Shown one piece after another: positions 23,956 to 32,896 of a stretch of 64,000 nucleotides of DNA. Both the position numbers and the translations under genes were made by a program. The notes beneath the pieces are model-generated. The model did not search any database, was not told the DNA's origin, and was given only the letters and a program-made list of their open reading frames with translations. Origin of the DNA: Chromatiaceae bacterium. Lineage in GTDB: Bacteria > Pseudomonadota > Gammaproteobacteria > Chromatiales > Chromatiaceae. The stretch covers positions 66,001 to 130,000 of the forward strand of contig JACKML010000005.1 in assembly GCA_024235415.1 (NCBI GenBank), given 5' to 3'. Position 1 is the first letter of the stretch. Each line of letters begins with the position of its first letter.

Positions 23956-25916
23956 GCGGCGGCTCCCGCAGTATTGCCGTCGAGCTCACGCGTGCGGCGC
24001 GCCAGTGAGCGGTAGCGCCGATCGGTGGCCGCCAGGCCGCCACCGATTGCCATCAGCAGGCCACCGAGCCACAGCCAGCGTACAAAAGGCTTGTGGTAGA
24101 TACGCAGGCTCCAGGCGCCGTTACCCAGATCCTCGCCCAGGGCAACGAACAGGTCGCGTGTCAGACCGGCGTCAATCGCGGCCTCGGTCATCGGCATGGT
24201 CTGCACCAGGTAGATGCGTTTCTCCGGGTGCATCTCGGCGATCTTCTCACCATCCTTGCTGGCCACGAGGTTGCCACGATACGCAGTGTAGTTAGGTCCC
24301 TTGGTGGCCTCGACACTGATGAACTCGAACGCGTGACCGCCCATCTCATAGGTTTCGCCGGGCGCCAGGCGCACGTCTTTCTCGGTGGAATAGATCGACG
24401 TCAGCGTGACCCCGACGATAAACACCGCGATGCCCATGTGGCCGAGCACCATGCCCCAGAAACCGCGTGGGATGCTGCGCCAGGCATTCTGTGGCCCGAG
24501 GCGCTCGCGGATCACCACGATTGTCGATGCCGTCACCCAGATCGCGAGGACCATGCCAAACGCTGCCTGCCACGCGAACTGTGGTGTCAACACGATCGGG
24601 TAGGCAATGCCCAGCGTCAGGGCGACCACCGCGGCAACGCGCAGCTTGGGCCATAGGCGTTCAAAGCTGTCGCGTTTCCAGCGCGACAGCGCACCGATGC
24701 CGATCAACACCGCGAGCGGCGCGGTCAGCGGGATGAACACGCTGTTGAAGTAGGGCGGTCCGACCGAGATCTTGCCGAGATTCAGTGCATCGACCGCCAG
24801 CGGATACAGGGTGCCCAGCAGGATGCTGGCCGCCGCGACGACCAGAAACACGTTGTTCAGCAACAGGCCGGTCTCGCGCGACAGCAGGTCGAAGCGCACC
24901 GAGCTGCGGATCTGATTGGCGCGCAGGGCGTAGAGTGTCAGCGACGAGCCGACCACGGCCATCAGGAACAGCAGGATGAATACACCGCGCTCGGGGTCCG
25001 AGGCGAAGGCGTGCACCGAAGTCAGGACACCGGAGCGCACCAGGAAGGTGCCGAGCAGGCTCAGCGAGAAGGCGAAGATTGCCAGCAGCACTGTCCAGGC
25101 TTTGAATGCGCCGCGTTTCTCGGTGACTGCCAGCGAATGCATCAGCGCGGTGCCGACCAGCCACGGCATGAAGGAGGCGTTTTCGACCGGGTCCCAGAAC
25201 CACCAGCCGCCCCAGCCGAGTTCGTAGTACGCCCACCAACTGCCCAGCGTGATGCCGATGGTCAGGCACAGCCAGGCCATGTTGGTCCACGGCCGCGACC
25301 AGCGCGCCCAGGCCGCGTCGAGGCGGCCGCCCAGCATCGCGGCGATGGCGAAGGCGAAGGGTACCGCGAAGCCGACGTATCCCATGTATAGCATCGGCGG
25401 ATGGATGATCAGGCCGAAGTCCTGAAGCAAGGGGTTGAGGTCGCGACCGTCGGCCGGTGGCATCGGCAGGCGATCGAATGGATTGGAGGTCATCAGCATG
25501 AACAGCAGGAAGCCGACTGCGACCAGTCCCATGACGCCGATCACGCGGGCGATCATCGCCAGCGGGATGCTGCGGCTGAACATCGTCACGGCGCCGGTCC
25601 AGATCGACAAGGTCAACGCCCACAGCAGCAGCGAACCCTCATGTCCGCCCCACACTGCCGAGAACAAATACTGGGTGGGCAATTGCGTATTCGAGTTCTG
25701 TGCCACATAGGCGACGCTGAAATCGTGGGTAAGGAAGCTGTAGGTCAGCAGCGCGAAGGCGCTGAATACGAACAGCAGTTGCAGGCGTGCAGCGGGGTAA
25801 GCCAGTTGCATCCATGAGGTGATGCCGCGTTGTGCGCCGATCAGCGGGAATACCGCCTGGATGACCGACAGTGCCAGGGCGATCAGCAGGGCGATCTGGC
25901 CGAGTTCCGGAATCAT
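23952..25916 (-). CDS. ccmF: Heme lyase CcmF
   Basis: 654 residues with about 15 hydrophobic helices, as in CcmF. The tryptophan-rich heme-handling motif is WGGWWFWDPVENASFMPWL; the external His-bearing loops around it include LLQDFGLIIHPPMLYMGYVG. A large periplasmic domain is near 540-610 (TYEMGGHAFEFISVEATKGP) before the last helix. CcmF joins heme from CcmE to apocytochrome held by CcmH/I. It is coupled by overlap to ccmE upstream and dsbE downstream. Confidence 0.96.
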   Translation of the reverse strand: MIPELGQIALLIALALSVIQAVFPLIGAQRGITSWMQLAYPAARLQLLFVFSAFALLTYSFLTHDFSVAYVAQNSNTQLPTQYLFSAVWGGHEGSLLLWALTLSIWTGAVTMFSRSIPLAMIARVIGVMGLVAVGFLLFMLMTSNPFDRLPMPPADGRDLNPLLQDFGLIIHPPMLYMGYVGFAVPFAFAIAAMLGGRLDAAWARWSRPWTNMAWLCLTIGITLGSWWAYYELGWGGWWFWDPVENASFMPWLVGTALMHSLAVTEKRGAFKAWTVLLAIFAFSLSLLGTFLVRSGVLTSVHAFASDPERGVFILLFLMAVVGSSLTLYALRANQIRSSVRFDLLSRETGLLLNNVFLVVAAASILLGTLYPLAVDALNLGKISVGPPYFNSVFIPLTAPLAVLIGIGALSRWKRDSFERLWPKLRVAAVVALTLGIAYPIVLTPQFAWQAAFGMVLAIWVTASTIVVIRERLGPQNAWRSIPRGFWGMVLGHMGIAVFIVGVTLTSIYSTEKDVRLAPGETYEMGGHAFEFISVEATKGPNYTAYRGNLVASKDGEKIAEMHPEKRIYLVQTMPMTEAAIDAGLTRDLFVALGEDLGNGAWSLRIYHKPFVRWLWLGGLLMAIGGGLAATDRRYRSLARRTRELDGNTAGAAA

Positions 25917-26371
25917 AGCGGCTTGCTCCCCGGGTGACGTTCGCCCATCTTGCCGGCGCTTTCGAGTGCCGAGGCAACCTCGGGCGGCATGTAGGTCTCG
26001 TCGTGCTTGGCAAGGACCTCCTCGGCGACGAACACATTGTCCGGTCCCAGGCGGCCCTGGGCGATCACGCCCTGACCCTCGGCGAACAGGTCGGGCAGGA
26101 TGCCGCTGTAGGCGACGGTGATACTTTTCGCCATGTCGGTGACCACGAAGTTGACCGTCAGGCTGCCTTGCTCGCGCGTCACGCTGCCGGCCTCGACCAG
26201 TCCGCCAAGGCGGAATACGTGGTTGGGCGGCGCCTTCCCGTCGGCCACCTCGGTGGGCGAGAAGAAATACGAAAGATTGCCTTCGAGTGCATTCAGCACC
26301 AGGAAAGTGGCCAGGCCGAGGGCGGCGAGGGCAACGATGACGATTCCGAGCCGCTTGTGTCGCGCTTTCAT
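25913..26371 (-). CDS. ccmE: Periplasmic heme chaperone CcmE
   Basis: 152 residues. N-terminal anchor GIVIVALAALGLATFLVLNA, then an OB-fold domain with FRLGGLVEAGSV and GILPDLFAEGQGVIAQGRL, ending in LAKHDETYMPPEV. The His in LAKHDE binds heme covalently, and the Tyr a few residues later is the conserved partner, so this is the classical His-type CcmE. It shuttles heme from CcmABCD to CcmF. Confidence 0.96.
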   Translation of the reverse strand: MKARHKRLGIVIVALAALGLATFLVLNALEGNLSYFFSPTEVADGKAPPNHVFRLGGLVEAGSVTREQGSLTVNFVVTDMAKSITVAYSGILPDLFAEGQGVIAQGRLGPDNVFVAEEVLAKHDETYMPPEVASALESAGKMGERHPGSKPL

Positions 26372-26535
26372 TGATTCACCTCTTGTTCGAGTCGGGCGAC
26401 GCGTGCAATGCGCTTCTTGATCTGTTGTGAGCGCGAGCGCAGCAGCAGCGGCTCGGCAATCATAAACAGCGCGGTTACGCCAAACGAGCCCCAGACATAA
26501 AGGCCGTAGCCGCCCATGTGGAAAAACTCGGCCAT
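26368..26535 (-). CDS. ccmD: Heme exporter subunit CcmD
   Basis: 55 residues, beginning MAEFFHMGGYGLYVWGS, with one helix (VWGSFGVTALFMIAEPLLL) and a basic tail RSRSQQIKKRIARVARLEQE. This is the standard shape of CcmD, the small membrane adaptor that helps release holo-CcmE from CcmABC. The start overlaps nothing but lies 2 bases after the ccmC stop, and its stop overlaps the ccmE start. Confidence 0.92.
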   Translation of the reverse strand: MAEFFHMGGYGLYVWGSFGVTALFMIAEPLLLRSRSQQIKKRIARVARLEQEVNQ

Positions 26536-26537
26536 GC

Positions 26538-27287
26538 TCAGGTCCGTCCTTCTGCCAGTTCGCGCACCCAGTTGGCGGACCGCTCGCGTTCCAGGATCAC
26601 GGCGCGTACTCGCGCCATCGAGACGGCGATCGAATACGCCCAGAAGCCGAGCGTCATGATCAGCATGGTTAACAGCATCGTCTCTTCCATCGTGGTCTCT
26701 TGATTCATGCGGATGGTGGAGCCCTGGTGCAGCGTGTTCCACCATTTCACCGAGTAATAGATGATTGGCACGTTGACCACGCCGACCAAGAGCAGGATCG
26801 CGCTTGCACGGTCGCCGCGGCGCGGGTCGTCGATCGCCGAGCGCAGCGCCATGTATCCGAGATACAGGAAAAGCAGGATAAGTTCCGAGGTGATGCGGGC
26901 GTCCCACACCCACCAGGTACCCCACATCGGCTTGCCCCAGAACGAGCCGGTCCACAGCGACAGGAACGCAAACATCGCCCCCGTCGGTGCCAGTGCTTGA
27001 GCCATCATTGCCGACAGGCGGGTATTGAACACCAGGCCCAGTGCCGCCCAGCCGGCCATTACCAGGTAAATGAACATCGACATCCATGACGCGGGTACGT
27101 GGACGAAGATAATCCGGTAGCCCTCACCTTGCTTGTAATCAGTGGGGGCGACGAAAAAGCTCATGTACAGGCCGATTGCGATCAGCACCACGGCGACGAC
27201 AGTCGATACCACGGATATCTTGCGCGCCAGCGGATAGAAGGTCGCAGGTGAGGAGAACTTGAACCAGTTGATGAATCGGGAAGACAT
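26538..27287 (-). CDS. ccmC: Heme-handling membrane protein CcmC
   Basis: 249 residues from the ATG at 27287, where MSSRFINWFKFSSPATFY fits CcmC; the frame extends upstream but lacks family similarity. Six helices; the WWD heme motif is MWGTWWVWDARITSELILLF, and conserved His residues are in IIFVHVPASWMS and WNTLHQGSTI. CcmC brings heme to CcmE. A 212-base spacer separates it from ccmB, which is unusual in a ccm cluster; it may have its own promoter. Confidence 0.95.
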   Translation of the reverse strand: MSSRFINWFKFSSPATFYPLARKISVVSTVVAVVLIAIGLYMSFFVAPTDYKQGEGYRIIFVHVPASWMSMFIYLVMAGWAALGLVFNTRLSAMMAQALAPTGAMFAFLSLWTGSFWGKPMWGTWWVWDARITSELILLFLYLGYMALRSAIDDPRRGDRASAILLLVGVVNVPIIYYSVKWWNTLHQGSTIRMNQETTMEETMLLTMLIMTLGFWAYSIAVSMARVRAVILERERSANWVRELAEGRT

Positions 27288-27499
27288 TGTGCCTCGGTCG
27301 ATACCGTTAATGATTTCCTGGCCTGGGGGCGGCGTTGGCCGCGCCGAACCCCGGCTGCTGCAAACCCGACTATTTTGCCCTAATCCGCACGTTGTTCCTT
27401 GATCTGACTGGTTTTTGTGCAGAGTTCGTTGTGACCCTGACGGCGTCGGGCCGTAGAGCCTACCGGAGTCGATAGACAGCTGCAAAATCCCAGAGTTCG

Positions 27500-28168
27500 C
27501 TAGTCTTCCGCAACCCGCAATGCCGCCGCGGTGGCGAGCGGTGCCAGCACCAGGCTTGCCACCAGGATTGCGCCCAGCAGCGACAGGTGCGATTGGCCTC
27601 CCAGACCGGACACGGTCGCCTCGACCGCCCCGGCGCCGAATATCAGGACGGGGATGTACAGCGGCAGCACCAGCAGCGCCAGCAGCACACCACCGGAACG
27701 CAGGCCCAGGGTCAGGGCGGCGCCGATGGCCCCGATCAGGCTCAGCGTCGGGGTGCCCAGCAACAGCGAGATCACGAGGGCCTGCAGTGCGTCCATCGAC
27801 AGGTCGTATTGCAGGCCCAGCAGTGGCGCAATGATCACCAGCGGCACGCCGCTGACCAGCCAGTGCGCGAGCACCTTGCCAGCCACCAGCAGTGCTACCG
27901 GTTGCGGAGTCAGCAGCATCTGTTCCAGCGTGCCGTCGCGATGGTCAGCGGAAAAAATCTGTTCCAGCGCCAGCATCGAGGCCAGCAGGGCGCCGACCCA
28001 CACGATACCGGGGGCGATGAGGCGCAGGGTGCCCGGTTCCGGGCCGATGCCCAGCGGAAAGAGGCTGACCACAATCACGAAAAAAATCAGCGTGGTAAAC
28101 ACGTCGGAACGCCGACGCATCGCAATCGTGAGGTCGCGCCGGATGATCCAGTACAAGGGCTCAAGCAT
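27500..28168 (-). CDS. ccmB: Heme exporter permease CcmB
   Basis: 222 residues from the ATG at 28168 (MLEPLYWIIRRDLTIAMRRRSD), which overlaps the 3' end of ccmA by 8 bases. Six hydrophobic helices; the family marks FFVIVVSLFPLGIGPEP near the start and LLLVAGKVLAHWLVSG in the middle are clear. It pairs with the ATPase CcmA in the ABC complex that drives release of holo-CcmE. Confidence 0.93.
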   Translation of the reverse strand: MLEPLYWIIRRDLTIAMRRRSDVFTTLIFFVIVVSLFPLGIGPEPGTLRLIAPGIVWVGALLASMLALEQIFSADHRDGTLEQMLLTPQPVALLVAGKVLAHWLVSGVPLVIIAPLLGLQYDLSMDALQALVISLLLGTPTLSLIGAIGAALTLGLRSGGVLLALLVLPLYIPVLIFGAGAVEATVSGLGGQSHLSLLGAILVASLVLAPLATAAALRVAED

Positions 28169-28811
28169 CGGCGCTGCCCAGGGAGACGGTGCGCGTATGC
28201 TCACCGATCATCGGTACCGCCTGGTGGGTGGTGATGATCGCCATGCCGCCGTTTTCGACGTGCCGACGGATCACGTCCTGCAGCAGTTGCACCGCATTGA
28301 CGTCGAGCGCCGTGAAGGGCTCGTCGAGGATCCATACGCGGGCCTGGTTGGCAAGCAGCCGCGCCAGTGCAACGCGCCGCTTCTGTCCCTGCGACAGGTG
28401 TTTGCTGGGCAGGTCCTCGTGGCCCTTGAGGCCGATCTCTCCCAGCACCTCCCAGGCGCGTGCCTCGGACAGCTCGAAACCATCCAGCGTGGCCGCGATG
28501 CGCAGGTTCTCCGCCGCGGTCAGGTCCCCCTTGATGCCGTTCAGGTGACCCAGGTACAGCAGGTGGCGCGAATACTCCTCGCGCAGGCTGCGGATGTTGC
28601 GCCGGTCCCAGCGAACCTCGCCGGATTCCGGCAGCAGCAGGCCGGCCAGCGCACGCAACAGCGTCGTTTTGCCAGTGCCGTTGCGGCCTTTGAGGTGCAG
28701 CAGTTCCGCCGGGCGGACCTCAAAGCTGAGGTCGCGAAACAGCACGCGGTCGCCGCGCACGCAACTGAGCGCATCGATCTCCAGTGTGGGCGCGGCGGTG
28801 CCGTGGTTCAT
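28161..28811 (-). CDS. ccmA: Heme exporter ATP-binding protein CcmA
   Basis: 216 residues. ABC ATPase: Walker A GRNGTGKTTLLRAL, signature LSQGQKRRVALARLL, Walker B VWILDEPFTALD, and the switch His in AIITTHQAV. The short length and the YLGHLNGIKGDLTAAENL stretch are typical of CcmA. It is the first gene of the minus-strand ccm cluster and is divergent from a Crp/Fnr-type regulator, 237 bases away. Confidence 0.95.
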   Translation of the reverse strand: MNHGTAAPTLEIDALSCVRGDRVLFRDLSFEVRPAELLHLKGRNGTGKTTLLRALAGLLLPESGEVRWDRRNIRSLREEYSRHLLYLGHLNGIKGDLTAAENLRIAATLDGFELSEARAWEVLGEIGLKGHEDLPSKHLSQGQKRRVALARLLANQARVWILDEPFTALDVNAVQLLQDVIRRHVENGGMAIITTHQAVPMIGEHTRTVSLGSADA

Positions 28812-29048
28812 AGCGTCGGGGCTTGCGGAATCAAGCGCGCAAGTTTACACGATTCGTCGCCACAGCCAGTGTTACAGGTGGAAGCGACAGGCAAACCCCT
28901 GTCAGCCGCATGGGAACTGGCGTGCAACATGCGCGTCTGGTGGGATATTCTGCGCGTTGCAGATTGGCTGCCGTGGCCTGCTGGTCGTGCGCCTGGGGGC
29001 GGCGAGGTCCGGGGCGACGCCAAGCGAATGCGCAGGAGACGAGAGAGC

Positions 29049-29801
29049 GTGCTGAAAAACAAGTTGACCGAGATCCGCGCCTTGCCGACGCGATGCGGTA
29101 TCTGCCCGATACGGGAAAAGGCGCTTTTCCAGGTCGTCGCCGAAACTTATCTGACCGATGCCGAATCACGCCGCACCGCTCAGTACCGTCTTCCGGCGCG
29201 TTCCCACCTTTACCAGGAATCGGCTCCGGCGGCGATGGCCTACACCCTGTTCGACGGCTGGCTGCTGCTCTATCGCACCCACTCCGATGGCAGCCGCCAG
29301 GGACTGCGGGTAGCGTTGCCCGGCGATTTCGTCGGGTATGCACCTATGTCCGATTCGCTCCACAGCCACGGTGCACTGGCGATTACTGACGTCGTGGTCT
29401 GCGGATTTCGCCAGACCGATCTGCACGCGATGATCGACACCCACACCGACATTGCGCGTCAGATCACCAGTATCCAGGCACGCTATCTCATGACCTGTGA
29501 GTCCAACGTGCTGGGTCTGGGACGCAAATCGGCCGAGCAGCGGATCGCGCACGCCGTGGTCGATTTATATCATCGGCTCGATCGGCGCCACGAGGTTGAT
29601 GGCCAGTCGCACAGCATGCCCTTCCCCCTGACCCAGGAGATGCTGGGTGAACTGACGGGGTTGACGCCGGTGCACACCAACCGCGTTCTGCGCAAGTTGC
29701 GGTCCGACGGCATCATGCTGTGCGAGCGCCACCGGGTGGAGATCCTGGATCTGGCGCGTCTGATCAAAGTGGCCGACTACCGGGTCGGCAGCAGCCTCTG
29801 A
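29049..29801 (+). CDS. Crp/Fnr-family transcription regulator
   Basis: 250 residues from a GTG with AGGAG 10 bases upstream; an ATG at 29028 would add 7 residues but has a poor site. Domains: N-terminal tail with Cys16 and Cys19 (TRCGICPIRE), a cyclic-nucleotide-type beta barrel (ARSHLYQESA to CGFRQTDL), a dimer helix, and a winged helix-turn-helix (PLTQEMLGELTGLTPVHTNRVLRKL). FNR needs four Cys for its 4Fe-4S cluster; only two are at the N-terminus, plus Cys in VVVCGFRQ and MTCESN, so oxygen sensing by a canonical cluster is doubtful. Divergent from ccmA, so control of cytochrome c maturation is a fair guess. Confidence 0.85.
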   Translation: MLKNKLTEIRALPTRCGICPIREKALFQVVAETYLTDAESRRTAQYRLPARSHLYQESAPAAMAYTLFDGWLLLYRTHSDGSRQGLRVALPGDFVGYAPMSDSLHSHGALAITDVVVCGFRQTDLHAMIDTHTDIARQITSIQARYLMTCESNVLGLGRKSAEQRIAHAVVDLYHRLDRRHEVDGQSHSMPFPLTQEMLGELTGLTPVHTNRVLRKLRSDGIMLCERHRVEILDLARLIKVADYRVGSSL

Positions 29802-29836
29802 TCGGGGCGGCAGTACCGCAGCGGTGCGCTAGCCGC

Positions 29837-29842
29837 TATAAT
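29837..29842 (+). promoter_or_regulatory. TATAAT -10 element before the cytochrome gene
   Basis: A perfect TATAAT, 60 bases before the GTG of the tandem cytochrome gene. The sequence 17 bases upstream (TACCGC) is a poor -35, so an activator may be needed. Confidence 0.35.
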
Positions 29843-29902
29843 CGTGCGGCATTTTTTCAGGCCGATTCCGGTCAATGATTGAAATTCCGAGGAGCGACAA
29901 CA

Positions 29903-30787
29903 GTGTCTGCACAAAACGACGCCGCCTTTTTGCGCATGTTTCTGGTGATTTTGGGGGCGTTGCTTGCCTTCACCGCCATCATCCTGATTGCCGCCAATCA
30001 GATCATCGGTTCGGTGGAGGAAGAGCGCGGCGAAGACCCGCGGCAGCGTGCGGCGATAGCCGAGCGCATCAAGCCGGTCGGCAACGTCGATGTGGCGGCC
30101 GTCAATGCAGCGCCGGCGGCGCCGAAGAGCGGTGCTGACATCGTAGCCAGCGCCTGTATCGCGTGCCACGGTGCCGGGGTCCTGGGTGCGCCCAAGATCG
30201 GAGACAAGGCTGCCTGGGAGCCACGGCTGCAGGCGGCAGGCGGCCTCGACGGGCTGACCGCGAGTGCGATCAAGGGTAAAGGGGGCATGCCGCCTAAAGG
30301 TGGTGCCATGGTCAGCGACGCCGAGATCCGCGCAGCAGTGGAGAGCATGCTTGCCGAGAGCGGCGTCGACGTGGCCGCCACGGGCAGTGCTGAGCCAGCC
30401 GCCGCGGCCGAGCCGGCTGCTACGCCCGCCGGTCCGGTCGAGGCAGTGAAAGAGATGGCTAACAGTGCAATGGATGTTGCGGCTTCCGCTGTTGCGGCGG
30501 TGATGCCGGAGTCGGCCGCACCAGAGGCCGCGCCGGCGGCCGATCTCGCGAAGGGCAAGGCGGTGTACGGTAGCGCCTGTTTTGTGTGTCACGACACCGG
30601 TGCCGCCGGTGCCCCCAAGCGTGGTGACCAGGCTGTCTGGGCGCCGCGTCTCGCACAAGGCGTCGAGGCGCTGACGAACAGCGCGCTCAAAGGCAAGAAT
30701 GCGATGCCACCCAAGGGTGGGCGCATGGATCTGTCGGATGCCGACATTGCCGCCGCTGTCGCCTACCTGGTCAGTGAGGCGCAGTAG
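29903..30787 (+). CDS. Membrane-anchored tandem (diheme) cytochrome c, c5-like
   Basis: 294 residues from a GTG with GAGGAG 8 bases upstream. N-terminal membrane anchor FLVILGALLAFTAIILIAANQ (about 13-33). Two similar cytochrome c5-like domains: heme motif CIACH at 85-89 with Met in GGMPPKGG (~129), and CFVCH at 226-230 with Met in NAMPPKGG. They are joined by an Ala/Pro/Glu-rich linker (~155-213). Heme attachment needs the neighbouring Ccm system. It is probably a periplasmic electron shuttle. It lies just after the Crp/Fnr regulator, is ended by a clear terminator, and has a TATAAT upstream. Confidence 0.9.
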   Translation: MSAQNDAAFLRMFLVILGALLAFTAIILIAANQIIGSVEEERGEDPRQRAAIAERIKPVGNVDVAAVNAAPAAPKSGADIVASACIACHGAGVLGAPKIGDKAAWEPRLQAAGGLDGLTASAIKGKGGMPPKGGAMVSDAEIRAAVESMLAESGVDVAATGSAEPAAAAEPAATPAGPVEAVKEMANSAMDVAASAVAAVMPESAAPEAAPAADLAKGKAVYGSACFVCHDTGAAGAPKRGDQAVWAPRLAQGVEALTNSALKGKNAMPPKGGRMDLSDADIAAAVAYLVSEAQ

Positions 30788-30816
30788 GCGGTCATTTCGA
30801 TCGAACGAAAACCAGC

Positions 30817-30847
30817 AAGCCCGGCCTGATGCCGGGCTTTCTTGTTC
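30817..30847 (+). terminator. Intrinsic terminator after the cytochrome gene
   Basis: AAGCCCGGC-CTGAT-GCCGGGCTT stem of 9 pairs followed by TCTTGTT. Lies 30 bases after the stop, before the convergent rep gene. Confidence 0.85.
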
Positions 30848-30883
30848 CTGTCGCCGGCCAACAGACTGCGTCGATGCAGCGGT

Positions 30884-32887
30884 TCAGGCGCCAAGCATCG
30901 CCTTGAGCCCAGCGAGGCTGGCCTTGCCGCGTGCCTGTTTTTCTTCCGTGGACATTGCGGCACCGCGGCCTTCCCATTTCAGGTCGTCGTCAGGGAGTTC
31001 CTGCAGGAAGCGGCTTGGTTCGCAACGTACCAGTTCCCCGGCGCGCCGCCTGCGCTCGGCGCAGGTCATTACCAGGGTGCGCTGAGCGCGGGTCAGCCCG
31101 ACGTAGGCGAGACGCCGCTCCTCGGCAATGTTGTCCTCCTCGATGCTGCTGCGGTGAGGCAGCAGCTCCTCTTCCATGCCAACCAGGAAGACGTGCGGAA
31201 ACTCCAGCCCCTTGGCGCCATGCAGGGTCATCAATACCACGCGGTCACCGCTTTCTTCCTCATCCTGTCGCTCGAGGATGTCCATCAGCGAGAGGTGGTT
31301 GACCATGTGACCGAGACTCTCACCCCTCTTTTCGTCGGCGCGCAGTTTCTCCAGCCACCCGATCAGGTCCTCGACGTTTTCCCAGCGGCGTTCTGCGGCT
31401 TTGTCGCTGCCGCTGGTCTGGTCGATCCAGTCGCGGTAATCGAGGTCGCTCAGCAGCTGTCGCACGGTATCGACCGGTGAGTCCTCGCTGCTGCGGCCAA
31501 TGTGGCTCAGCCATGCTGAAAATTCTCGCAGGCGCGACAGTGGCCGTGCTTTCAGGCGTTCGCCCAGCGCCAGTTCGTCGATCGCCTGGAACAGCGAACA
31601 GCGGCGCTCGGCCGCGTAGTGCGACAGGGTCTCCAGGGTGCTGGTGCCGATCTCGCGTCGCGGGGTGTTGACGATGCGCAGGAATGCGCTGTCGTCGTCC
31701 GGGTTGACGATCAGGCGAAGGTAAGCCATCACATCCTTGACTTCACTGCGCGAGAAGAACGAGGTGCCGCCACTGATGAAATACGGAATGTTCTGCGTGC
31801 GCAGCGCCTTTTCGAACGGCCTGGCCTGGTGGTTGCCGCGGTACAGGATGGCAAAGCTGCTGTAAGGTGCCCCGCTGTTGAAGCGTTGCTGGATGATCTC
31901 GCTGATCACCCGTTCGGCCTCGTCCTCCTCGTCGCGGCAATTGACCACGCGCAGCAGTTCGCCCGGGCCGAGTTCGCTCCACAGGCGCTTCTCGAACACG
32001 TGCTCATTGTTGGCAATCAGTGTGTTGGCGGCGCGCAGGATACGCCCGGTGGAACGGTAGTTCTGCTCGAGTTTGATCACGTGAAGGCGGGGAAAGTCAT
32101 CGCGCAGACGCGCCAGGTTTTCCGGCCGCGCACCGCGCCAGGCGTAAATCGACTGATCGTCGTCACCGACCACGGTCAGCGCGCCGCGCACCCCGACCAG
32201 CAGCTTGACCAGCTCGTACTGTGCGCCGTTGGTGTCCTGGTATTCGTCGACCAGCAGGTAGCGGATGCGGTTCTGCCAGCGTTCGCGTAACGCCGGTTCC
32301 GTGCGCAGCAGGCTGACCGGCAGCAGGATCAGGTCGTCGAAGTCCACGGCATTGTAGACACGCAGCGCACGCTGGTAGGCGCCGTACAGTGCGGCATAAA
32401 AGCCCCCGAAGTCGTCCGTCGCGTTGCTCAGGGCGGTATCGGGGTCGATCAGATCGTTCTTCCACGCCGAGATCTGCCAGCGCGCGCGCTGCAGCGTGTC
32501 CTTGTCGGCCTCGTTTTTCTTTGCCAGTTCGCGCAGCAGCTGTTCGACGTCCTGCTCGTCGAAGATACTGAAGCCGGCACGCAGGCCGGCAGCCTTGAGT
32601 TCGCGACGCAGGATGTTGAGTCCGAGGGTGTGGAATGTGGAGATGCTCAGGCCGCGCCCGGCCTCGGCGTCGAGCAGCTTGCCGACACGTCCCTTCATCT
32701 CGCGCGCAGCCTTGTTGGTGAAGGTCACCGCGGTAATATGACGCGCGGCGACGCCGCCGTGCTCGATCAGATGTGCGATCTTGGCGGTTATCACGCGGGT
32801 CTTTCCGGAGCCTGCGCCGGCGAGCACCAATAGCGGCCCGTCGAGGTGGCGGACCGCCTCGCGCTGTCTCGGATTGAGATCGTTCAT
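30884..32887 (-). CDS. rep: ATP-dependent DNA helicase Rep
   Basis: 667 residues (E. coli Rep 673). UvrD-type superfamily 1A helicase: motif I LAGAGSGKTRVITAKI, motif Ia TFTNKAAREMK, motif II VDEYQDTN, motif III VVGDDDQSIYAWRGA, motif IV EQNYRST, motif V LMTLHGAKGLEFP and motif VI RRLAYVGLTRAQ. Along its length it is closer to Rep than UvrD (ISTFHTLGLNILRREL; SGGTSFFSRSEVKDVMAYLR). It moves 3' to 5' and helps replication forks pass protein blocks. Downstream of, and close to (9 bases), the dehydrogenase gene. Confidence 0.95.
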   Translation of the reverse strand: MNDLNPRQREAVRHLDGPLLVLAGAGSGKTRVITAKIAHLIEHGGVAARHITAVTFTNKAAREMKGRVGKLLDAEAGRGLSISTFHTLGLNILRRELKAAGLRAGFSIFDEQDVEQLLRELAKKNEADKDTLQRARWQISAWKNDLIDPDTALSNATDDFGGFYAALYGAYQRALRVYNAVDFDDLILLPVSLLRTEPALRERWQNRIRYLLVDEYQDTNGAQYELVKLLVGVRGALTVVGDDDQSIYAWRGARPENLARLRDDFPRLHVIKLEQNYRSTGRILRAANTLIANNEHVFEKRLWSELGPGELLRVVNCRDEEDEAERVISEIIQQRFNSGAPYSSFAILYRGNHQARPFEKALRTQNIPYFISGGTSFFSRSEVKDVMAYLRLIVNPDDDSAFLRIVNTPRREIGTSTLETLSHYAAERRCSLFQAIDELALGERLKARPLSRLREFSAWLSHIGRSSEDSPVDTVRQLLSDLDYRDWIDQTSGSDKAAERRWENVEDLIGWLEKLRADEKRGESLGHMVNHLSLMDILERQDEEESGDRVVLMTLHGAKGLEFPHVFLVGMEEELLPHRSSIEEDNIAEERRLAYVGLTRAQRTLVMTCAERRRRAGELVRCEPSRFLQELPDDDLKWEGRGAAMSTEEKQARGKASLAGLKAMLGA

Positions 32888-32896
32888 GCGCGGGGG

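Noticed and set aside
27531..28986. Long plus-strand open frame running into the Crp/Fnr gene
   Set aside because: It is antisense to ccmB/ccmA, its translation has no family likeness there, and the regulator begins only at 29028-29049.
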